From an uncultured Candidatus Woesearchaeota archaeon (GTDB lineage: Archaea; Nanobdellota; Nanobdellia; Woesearchaeales; 21-14-0-10-32-9), in NCBI GenBank assembly GCA_903891505.1, contig CAITEO010000098.1, positions 1 through 11,326 on the forward strand: a stretch of DNA of 11,326 nt, read 5' to 3'. Below are positions 1-5,365 of this stretch, piece by piece; the stretch's first letter is position 1; the number at the start of each line of letters is the position of its first letter. The notes under the pieces are model-generated. The model saw only the letters and a program-made list of their open reading frames with translations. It did no database searches and was not told the DNA's origin. The translations under genes were made by a program, and so were the position numbers.

Positions 1-30
1 TCTTAATTTTCTTTTTATCAAATAATTTTT

Positions 31-1383
31 TCAATCTTTTTCTTTCTTCGTAGATTTAAATAACTGCAGACTAAAATAATGAAGAGTTGCAAGTCCACCT
101 GCAGCAAATAATATCTCGAGTGGAGCTAGTCCGCCCTTATACCTTGCCAAATAAAATGAGAGTCCAAAATAAAACCAAGCGATTAAAATCGCAAAATAAT
201 AAGGAATGAATTGCTTCCATCTCTGCAATGACGCGAGAAGTCCTATACTTGCCAAAATCCAAAACATCCAAAGTGTATCTATAAGCAATCTTGGGCTTCG
301 TATCATGCGCTGATAGAACTCGAGATTTGGGAAAAGCCAGTAATCAAATGTGAATGTCCACATTTTAGAGATAAATTTACCAGGATTGCTCAAAATGTAA
401 TGCACAGCATATTTTCCCGTGCATTTCTGGAAAAAATAATCATATCTCTCAGATTTAGGGTCCGCGAGAAGAGTTTTACAATCACCCTCATTTATGATAA
501 TCTCTTTAGCATAATCAAAATTATAGGGCTTGCTAGTATATGCAACTTCTCCGTCAGGATTGTTTCCTATGTAAAGATTGGATGCTGAGTTAGAATTTAT
601 GAAATAAACAGGATATTTAAGTTGGTTTGACGCGTAGATGTCCCAAGGTGCAATAATAATAAGTACGCCAACAAAGAATAGTATCGTGCCGATAAGAATG
701 GGTTTCCAAACTTCCTTCTTCAAAAAATTCTTTATTTCAGCATTCTTTAATATAAGGAGTAGGAAAAATATGCCTGCCGCTGGAAGTATCCAGAGCTTGC
801 TCATTGCACCTATGGCTCCTATCAAACCAATAAAAAAACAAGCCTTTTTTCTCATACCATGATTATCTATTGCTACAACGTACAAGTACATTATTAGACT
901 AGTGCAGAAAATGAGCCAGAATTCTGTCCAGGTGTGCGCACTATAATATATGATACTTGGATGAATAAGTGCAAGTGCGGCTGCCAAGAATCCACCAGTT
1001 TCTCCAAAATACTTTTTACCAACTTTATATAGAAAAAAAGAAATGAGGAAAGAAAATAATATCTGAATGAATTTAGCTGCGAAGAGGCTTTTTCCGAACA
1101 AGAAATACACGGGAATCATGAATAGCATTTCTAACGGATTTACATGAGCACTTATCGGTGCACCAGTATCTATGAACTTAACTACGTTGTCATTATAGCT
1201 ATATGCATCACTACCATAAAATTCATCTCCCGAACCTGTGTTTATTTCATGGACTTTTAGATAGAATGAAAGTATTATTAGCAAAAATATGATTGCTGCT
1301 TTAATAGGGTGCCTAAGTATTATATCTAGACCTTTGTATATTTTCTTATTACAATTATGTTTTATGGATTTTATGTAGCCCAT
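31..1383 (-). CDS. GT39/ArnT-like membrane glycosyltransferase
   Basis: A 450-residue polytopic membrane protein that fits the GT-C superfamily (GT39, PMT/ArnT-like). These enzymes take a sugar from a polyprenyl-phosphate carrier and transfer it on the outer face of the membrane. A short basic N-terminus is followed by a first membrane helix (about 27-43) and then an extracytoplasmic loop with Asp53-Glu54. That is where the family's catalytic acidic pair sits. Roughly nine to eleven hydrophobic segments follow, including the amphipathic and helical block at 75-170 typical of GT39. A loop at about 250-345 lies outside the membrane, and the protein ends in a lysine-rich cytoplasmic tail (STKKEKD). 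It lacks the large soluble C-terminal domain of AglB. The ATG has no strong ribosome site. It diverges from the 1539 gene. Its substrate is unknown; the nearby GT2 and EamA pair suggest a polyprenyl-phosphate-linked donor. The family is fairly sure, the specificity is not. Confidence 0.75.
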   Translation of the reverse strand: MGYIKSIKHNCNKKIYKGLDIILRHPIKAAIIFLLIILSFYLKVHEINTGSGDEFYGSDAYSYNDNVVKFIDTGAPISAHVNPLEMLFMIPVYFLFGKSLFAAKFIQILFSFLISFFLYKVGKKYFGETGGFLAAALALIHPSIIYYSAHTWTEFWLIFCTSLIMYLYVVAIDNHGMRKKACFFIGLIGAIGAMSKLWILPAAGIFFLLLILKNAEIKNFLKKEVWKPILIGTILFFVGVLIIIAPWDIYASNQLKYPVYFINSNSASNLYIGNNPDGEVAYTSKPYNFDYAKEIIINEGDCKTLLADPKSERYDYFFQKCTGKYAVHYILSNPGKFISKMWTFTFDYWLFPNLEFYQRMIRSPRLLIDTLWMFWILASIGLLASLQRWKQFIPYYFAILIAWFYFGLSFYLARYKGGLAPLEILFAAGGLATLHYFSLQLFKSTKKEKD

Positions 1384-1402
1384 TTTATCTCTACTTCGCC
1401 CC

Positions 1403-1450
1403 CGATTTATCTCTGCTATCTGCGTTATTCAGTGCCAAATTTATAAAGTT
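1403..1450 (-). promoter_or_regulatory. Candidate promoter(s) for the GT39 gene
   Basis: Two TATA-like sites can be read on the minus strand. TTTATAAAT at about 1438-1446 would give a leader of about 34 bases. The weaker GATAAATC at about 1405-1412 lies about 25 bases before the ATG and would give a leaderless message. A run of five G (minus strand, 1399-1403) is about 15 bases from the ATG, which is far for a Shine-Dalgarno site. I cannot decide between the two from sequence. Confidence 0.35.
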
Positions 1451-1500
1451 TATCAGCGCTCGCCTGACCAGGAACAGAAACTATTACTATTATTAAGTAG

Positions 1501-1517
1501 CGAAATATTTATATATT
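1501..1517 (+). promoter_or_regulatory. BRE/TATA box, leaderless start of the 1539 gene
   Basis: CGAAA (1501-1505, BRE-like) runs into TTTATATATT (1508-1517). The TATA centre is about 26 bases upstream of the ATG at 1539. Archaeal transcription starts about 25-27 bases downstream of the TATA centre, so the message would begin at or very near the start codon. No Shine-Dalgarno sequence precedes the ATG, which agrees with a leaderless transcript. Confidence 0.6.
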
Positions 1518-1538
1518 GATAGTTGTTCCTGCTTTGAC

Positions 1539-2255
1539 ATGGAAAAAACAAAATTCGCAATCGCGACAATGGCGGACGAGCGTTATGGCGACGCCGCTTT
1601 AACTTTAGCTGGAATACAAAGACTTACACAATTTTATGCGCAGTTTGATGCGCCTGTAATCGTCGCTGATGGTGGATCAAGCGAAAACTTCTTGAAAAAT
1701 ATGAAAGCAGCAGGGGTCCAGGATATTTACAATGTAACTGGTGGCCTGACAAATCAACTTGTGAGATCAATGCAGGAAGCTGCAACTATAGCAGATTATG
1801 TCATATATACTGAGCCTGATAAACTGGATTGGTTCAATGGCGACTTTAGCAGAATATTTGCTGACTATGCACCAGGACACTTTTCACCAATAGCAAGAAC
1901 AGACGAGGTATTCAGCACATTTCCAGTGTCTCAGCAGAATGCAGAACGAAGACTAAATGATTTTCTTATAAAATATGCTGGTGTCAAAGGAGATTATGGC
2001 TATGGTCCTAGAGTATTTCCATCATCACTCGCAGATTCTCTTAGTGAGATAAATCAGGACATAAGATGGGGCACACTGACACATCTTTTAATCCGTGCAA
2101 AAGAAAGAGGGATACCATTCCAGATGTTATATCTTGCGGCTTCCTGTCCTTTTTCGCAAAGAGAAGAAAATAATCCAGAATATAGAAATAGACAGACCGC
2201 GCAGCACGAATTAGCATTCTCTCTCGCAACGGGAAGAATGCCTGATTTAAAATAA
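1539..2255 (+). CDS. Small GT-A-like protein, possible glycosyltransferase
   Basis: A 238-residue soluble protein that I do not recognise as a named family. It has no signal peptide or membrane helix. Features resembling a GT-A nucleotide-sugar fold are a first beta strand (KFAIATM, 5-11), a strand ending in VIVADGGSS (40-48) like the VDDGS motif of GT2 enzymes, and a hydrophobic strand ending in YTEPDK (90-95). EPD there sits where a DxD metal site would be, after a helix with QLVRSMQEA (73-81). It is a single gene, leaderless, divergent from the GT39 gene and convergent with the GT4 gene, so it is transcribed apart from the glycosylation operon. Its first 150 bases use more GC-rich codons (GCG, GAC, CGC) than the neighbours. 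A nucleotide-sugar-dependent transferase is the best guess. The GT-A assignment rests on motif placement only. Confidence 0.6.
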   Translation: MEKTKFAIATMADERYGDAALTLAGIQRLTQFYAQFDAPVIVADGGSSENFLKNMKAAGVQDIYNVTGGLTNQLVRSMQEAATIADYVIYTEPDKLDWFNGDFSRIFADYAPGHFSPIARTDEVFSTFPVSQQNAERRLNDFLIKYAGVKGDYGYGPRVFPSSLADSLSEINQDIRWGTLTHLLIRAKERGIPFQMLYLAASCPFSQREENNPEYRNRQTAQHELAFSLATGRMPDLK

Positions 2256-2285
2256 GTAACATCAATAAGATTATAAGATAGAAAA

Positions 2286-3401
2286 TCATGTTTTCTTTTT
2301 TTTACTATTTTTAACAACCATTTCAAGAAATTTCATTGTCTGAATATACGTCTTGTTCCAATTCAGATTCTTCTGGGCGTACAGTCTTGCTGAGTCTCCT
2401 TTCTTTTTTCTAAGAGAAGAATTATCTATTAATTCTTTCATTCGTTTCACAAATACATCAATATCATACCTAGGTATTGTGTAGCCGTTCTTATCATGAT
2501 TTAGAACAGTAGGCACATCGCCAACATCAAAAGCTATGCTAGGTATTCCAGAAGCGGATGCTTCAAGGACTGCTCTTGGTGATCCTTCAGCGAATGTTGG
2601 AAGAATAAGAATATCACTCTTAGAAATTATTTTGTTAGTCTCAATTTTTGTTAGCTTCCCTAAATATTCAACATTCTTGTACTTCTTTGCTAAATCTAAA
2701 ACAATATTTTCCATAGGGCCATCGCCTGCGATTGTGAACTTCCAGTCCTTTGGAATGTTCTGCACAATTTGTTCAAAGAATTTTATTCCTTTGTTCTGAA
2801 TGAGCCTGCCAACAAAAAGCACTCTTTTGTTGTTTTGCTTGCTTTGTATATATTCATTTATGTTGATAGAATTAGGAATGTAAGACATTTTATCTGATTT
2901 TAGACCATACTTTTTCTTCATTACAACAAGCGTTGGCTTAGAATTAGATATTATGTAATCAGAATACTTAAACACGGCTGCGCCGTAGGTTCTATCATAT
3001 GTTATTTTGGCCAAACGTATAGGTGTACTTAACTGCGCTAAAACCTCGTCCTCAAGGCTTCCTCTATACATGAGAACGACTGGTTTTTTAATAAGGCCAA
3101 GTCTTTTGTATATCGCGACCCGAGCATTCATTTCATACATGTAACTATATATCATAATAATATCATAATCAACTTTTCTTATCTCACGTAGAAGTCCAAG
3201 AACTACAGGATTTCTATTAGCAAGATTTACTATTTGAGTAACTGGTCTTACATCAAGTCCTCGTTTATCTAATTTTTTCTGAGAAGGCGTTAATATTGTA
3301 ACTGTGTGCTCTTTTTCAGCATTCTTTGCAAATTCATAGCAAGATGTTCCAAATCCACTTATGTTAGGAAACCAGTCAGGACAGATTATGAGAATTTTCA
3401 T
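2286..3401 (-). CDS. GT4 (GT-B fold) glycosyltransferase
   Basis: A 371-residue retaining glycosyltransferase of family GT4 that would move a sugar from a nucleotide donor to a lipid- or protein-linked acceptor on the cytoplasmic face. The N-terminal Rossmann domain starts with MKILIICPDWFPNISGFG, with the glycine-rich acceptor loop near 15-19. The second domain opens with RVLFVGRLIQNKG (193-205) and has IAGDGP (224-229). It carries the family's EX7E motif as Glu272 and Glu280 in EGSPRAVLE, followed by GIPSIAFDVGDVP. Length and domain order are normal. There is no membrane helix; the tail NSKKKKT is basic. It is the last gene of the operon, 18 bases after the DUF2304 gene, so it probably helps build the glycan that AglB transfers. 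Sugar and acceptor cannot be told from sequence. Confidence 0.85.
   Translation of the reverse strand: MKILIICPDWFPNISGFGTSCYEFAKNAEKEHTVTILTPSQKKLDKRGLDVRPVTQIVNLANRNPVVLGLLREIRKVDYDIIMIYSYMYEMNARVAIYKRLGLIKKPVVLMYRGSLEDEVLAQLSTPIRLAKITYDRTYGAAVFKYSDYIISNSKPTLVVMKKKYGLKSDKMSYIPNSININEYIQSKQNNKRVLFVGRLIQNKGIKFFEQIVQNIPKDWKFTIAGDGPMENIVLDLAKKYKNVEYLGKLTKIETNKIISKSDILILPTFAEGSPRAVLEASASGIPSIAFDVGDVPTVLNHDKNGYTIPRYDIDVFVKRMKELIDNSSLRKKKGDSARLYAQKNLNWNKTYIQTMKFLEMVVKNSKKKKT
2291..2303 (+). terminator. T-tract terminator for the 1539 gene, inside the GT4 3' end
   Basis: TTTTCTTTTTTTT begins 36 bases after the stop of the plus-strand 1539 gene. T-rich stretches on the coding strand terminate archaeal RNA polymerase. 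On the opposite strand the same bases encode the lysine codons of the GT4 C-terminal tail, so one stretch may serve both genes. Confidence 0.4.
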
Positions 3402-3419
3402 TTTATCGCAGTCCGTTCT

Positions 3420-3791
3420 TCACTTCTTCTTTTTCTTGTCTCTATTTTTCCCGTTATCTTTCAATTCAGCTTCGCGAATTGCAAGTTGCCTTACTAATTG
3501 TTCTATTTTGTAATTATTCTTCTTCACAGTTGAATAAAGATAGAATATTACAATTGAGAAGAATGCGAAACCAGCAAGTGTGATAAAATCTGCTGTTCTT
3601 TGTATCTGAAGAGTCTCCATCACACCATATATGGTTTTAGGAAAACTAATAATAGTAAGGGCGCCGAGCCAAACAACAATCCAAAGAAGAAAACTCTTGA
3701 ATCCGTAGTTTTTTCTTTTATAATGTACAAATGTGAAGTACATCATTATGACTGTAAATATAATCCCTATTATTTGCATACCAATTATCAT
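3420..3791 (-). CDS. DUF2304 family membrane protein
   Basis: A 123-residue protein of the DUF2304 type, with no established biochemical role. It has three membrane helices (about 2-23, 33-50 and 69-88), with a basic YKRKN turn (24-28) after the first. A charged, probably coiled-coil tail (about 90-112) follows and ends in RDKKKKK. The SFPKTIYGVMETLQIQRTAD loop between helices 2 and 3 fits the family. Genes of this family commonly sit beside DPM1-like GT2 genes, as here, where the GT2 gene ends 67 bases upstream and the GT4 gene follows after 18. The ATG at 3791 is preferred over Met5 because GAGG lies 7 bases before it. A membrane anchor or regulator for the soluble GT2 is a reasonable inference, not a known function. 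Confidence 0.8.
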   Translation of the reverse strand: MIIGMQIIGIIFTVIMMYFTFVHYKRKNYGFKSFLLWIVVWLGALTIISFPKTIYGVMETLQIQRTADFITLAGFAFFSIVIFYLYSTVKKNNYKIEQLVRQLAIREAELKDNGKNRDKKKKK

Positions 3792-3858
3792 TTCAATTCC
3801 TCATATAACCAATTCATAATTTAATAGATTCATCATCAAATACTTTCTTCTTTATCAT
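3792..3858 (-). other. Gap with two overlapping micro-ORFs before the DUF2304 gene
   Basis: On the minus strand an ATG at 3858 directly follows the GT2 stop codon and opens a 14-codon frame (MIKKKVFDDESIKL), stop at 3814-3816. An ATG at 3817 overlaps that stop (ATGA) and opens a 9-codon frame (MNWLYEELK). The stop of the second, at 3788-3790, again overlaps the DUF2304 start as ATGA. The two frames differ from each other and from DUF2304. The gap also holds AT-rich TATA-like sequence and the GAGG site of DUF2304 (3799-3802). Chance in AT-rich DNA is possible; stepwise translational coupling is the alternative. Confidence 0.35.
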
Positions 3859-4596
3859 TTAGCTTCTTCTTATCCTAAATCTTAGCATTCTTATAAATAT
3901 TTTGACTCCATCTATAACAGTTGTGCCCTTATAATTATCATGATAAATAGTTGTAATCGGCACCTCAGCATATTTTAGATGATTCTTCGCAACATTTGAT
4001 ATCATTTCGCTCTCCATAGCATAGTCATTAGATTTCCATCTGACTTTCTTGTATGTTTCAGCAGTCATACACCTAAAACCTGACTGTGTATCTCTAAGTT
4101 TTATGCCATTTAAAGTATGTGATGCAAAATTAATTCCGTGGTTGCCCGCTCTCATAACAGCAGGCATACGTCTATTAAGCTGCCTATAACCAAACACGAT
4201 ATCGTTATTCCTAAGTTTTTTCAGCAAAAATTTTATCTCTTCAGGCCTGTGCTGTCCATCAGCATCTATTAGAACAAGGACTTCAGCTCCTTTCTTTAAT
4301 GCATAATCACAACCAGTTTTTGCTGCAGCGCCTTTACCCATATTTACAACATGTCTTAAAACAATCGCGCCAGCCTCGGCCGCTTTATTTGAACTATTAT
4401 CATGGCTGCCATCATCTACGAATATAATATTTTTGAAACCTTGTTTTCTTGTACGGGCAACAACATCACCTATGTGTTTCTCCTCATTAAGACCAGGTAT
4501 GACCACAAATATTTTATCAAAAGAAATAGTATTCGAAGTAGTTTTCATCCTGTGTTTTTTTTGTTTCTGTAATTCTTTAACTATTTTTTTAACCAT
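3859..4596 (-). CDS. DPM1-like GT2 polyprenyl-phosphate sugar synthase
   Basis: A 245-residue GT-A enzyme of family GT2, closest in motifs to dolichyl-phosphate mannose/glucose synthases, which charge a polyprenyl phosphate with one sugar at the cytoplasmic face of the membrane. Visible motifs are VVIPGLNEE (31-39), the nucleotide site VDDGS (60-64), the metal and donor site DADGQH (111-116), DTQSGFR (169-175) and AMESEM (194-199). A basic N-terminal stretch precedes the fold. The C-terminus has an amphipathic basic helix (about 228-244) but no membrane span and no GtrA domain, so it is a soluble, DPM1-type form. The start at 4596 has GGGG six bases before it; Met17 lacks such a site. It follows the EamA pair by 27 bases and is followed by DUF2304, which may hold it at the membrane. 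The sugar is not predictable. Confidence 0.85.
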   Translation of the reverse strand: MVKKIVKELQKQKKHRMKTTSNTISFDKIFVVIPGLNEEKHIGDVVARTRKQGFKNIIFVDDGSHDNSSNKAAEAGAIVLRHVVNMGKGAAAKTGCDYALKKGAEVLVLIDADGQHRPEEIKFLLKKLRNNDIVFGYRQLNRRMPAVMRAGNHGINFASHTLNGIKLRDTQSGFRCMTAETYKKVRWKSNDYAMESEMISNVAKNHLKYAEVPITTIYHDNYKGTTVIDGVKIFIRMLRFRIRRS

Positions 4597-4623
4597 TTTA
4601 ATCCCCTTAAATATGCGATTAGC

Positions 4624-4974
4624 TCAAATAGTTATAAATATGTTTCCTAAAATAATTAGTATAACCGCAATTATTTTGTATTTTGTTATACGCTCATTAA
4701 GAATCATTTTCGAAAGAATAATTGCGAAAATGTAAGTTAGAGAAGTCATAGGATATAAGAACATGAGTTTATTGTGCTTAAGCAGAATAACAAATAATAC
4801 TGTGGACGCAGCATACAGGAATAAACCAATCATCAAGTTCTTATTTTTTAGGTTAGAGAATAATTTTTTCCATTTAAGAGTAAAATTCGCCGCACTTTTC
4901 TTCATATACAACGCGCCAAATGCGCCTATGATGCAGGCGACAATCATGAGCGGAAGAGTAATAATTTTATCCAT
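4624..4974 (-). CDS. EamA/SMR-type small membrane protein (downstream of pair)
   Basis: A 116-residue protein with four membrane helices, of the short EamA/SMR type that includes ArnE/ArnF and EmrE. Helix 1 carries GAFGALYMKKSA, matching the G-x-Y/F-x-K position of the family. Later come LYPMTSLTYIFA and LNERITKYK, then a final helix ending ILGNIFITI. I place the start at 4974 (MDKIITLPLM) rather than at an ATG ten codons upstream, because GGGGGGAG lies six bases before it. This gives an 8-base overlap with the preceding EamA gene instead of 38. The two neighbours probably act together, as ArnE and ArnF do for a lipid-linked sugar. The location between AglB and a polyprenyl-phosphate sugar synthase suggests flipping of the lipid-linked monosaccharide. 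A generic small-molecule exporter is the alternative. Confidence 0.75.
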   Translation of the reverse strand: MDKIITLPLMIVACIIGAFGALYMKKSAANFTLKWKKLFSNLKNKNLMIGLFLYAASTVLFVILLKHNKLMFLYPMTSLTYIFAIILSKMILNERITKYKIIAVILIILGNIFITI

Positions 4975-5365
4975 GCTTAACTCCCCCCAATAAGCCCACT
5001 CCAAGAACTATTAATAATATGCCGAATCCATTTAGTAAAGTTATTGTTTCTCTAAAAATAAAAAATGAAAGAATACACACCCAAATATACGCGAGTCCGA
5101 TTATCGGATACAAAGTGCTTAATTCTCCTAGTTTCAATCCAACTAAAAGAAGAACTGTCGCAATTGCATAAAGTACAAGTCCAATAATAAGCCAGAAGTT
5201 TAGGATAGTTCCTTTAAGACTCAAATCTAGAGTTAATGTTCCTAGCTTGAATGCTATTTGACCAAGAGCTATAATAACAGTAGATATGACAACGAACAAT
5301 ACTCCGTTGTCTTTGTATCTAGCGCTAGTCAAATTTACACGTTTTGATTTGGATTTACTTTCCAT
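4967..5365 (-). CDS. EamA/SMR-type small membrane protein (upstream of pair)
   Basis: A 132-residue protein with a basic cytoplasmic N-terminus (residues 1-18) and four membrane helices. Family marks are GQIAFKLG in helix 1 (35-42), LYPIIGLAYIWV in the third helix and the FRET turn before the last helix, which ends in GLLGGV. It parallels the next gene along its whole length, so the two look like a tandem duplicate forming a heterodimer. The ATG at 5365 lies inside the last codons of aglB (31-base overlap in another frame). GAGGAG stands about 13 bases before it, longer than usual, but no better start exists downstream before helix 1. Its coupling to aglB supports a role in supplying lipid-linked sugar for glycosylation. 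The transported substrate is inferred only from context. Confidence 0.75.
   Translation of the reverse strand: MESKSKSKRVNLTSARYKDNGVLFVVISTVIIALGQIAFKLGTLTLDLSLKGTILNFWLIIGLVLYAIATVLLLVGLKLGELSTLYPIIGLAYIWVCILSFFIFRETITLLNGFGILLIVLGVGLLGGVKHG

Noticed and set aside
1451..1474. GC-rich patch with AGCGCT and CCTG..CAGG, as an operator between the divergent genes
   Set aside because: The arms are only three or four bases, and there is no second copy near the other promoter, so a regulator site cannot be supported.
4975..5004. ATG at 5004 as start of the second EamA gene
   Set aside because: It would add ten residues and enlarge the overlap to 38 bases, while the ATG at 4974 has a strong GGGGGGAG site at six bases and a normal N-terminus for the family.
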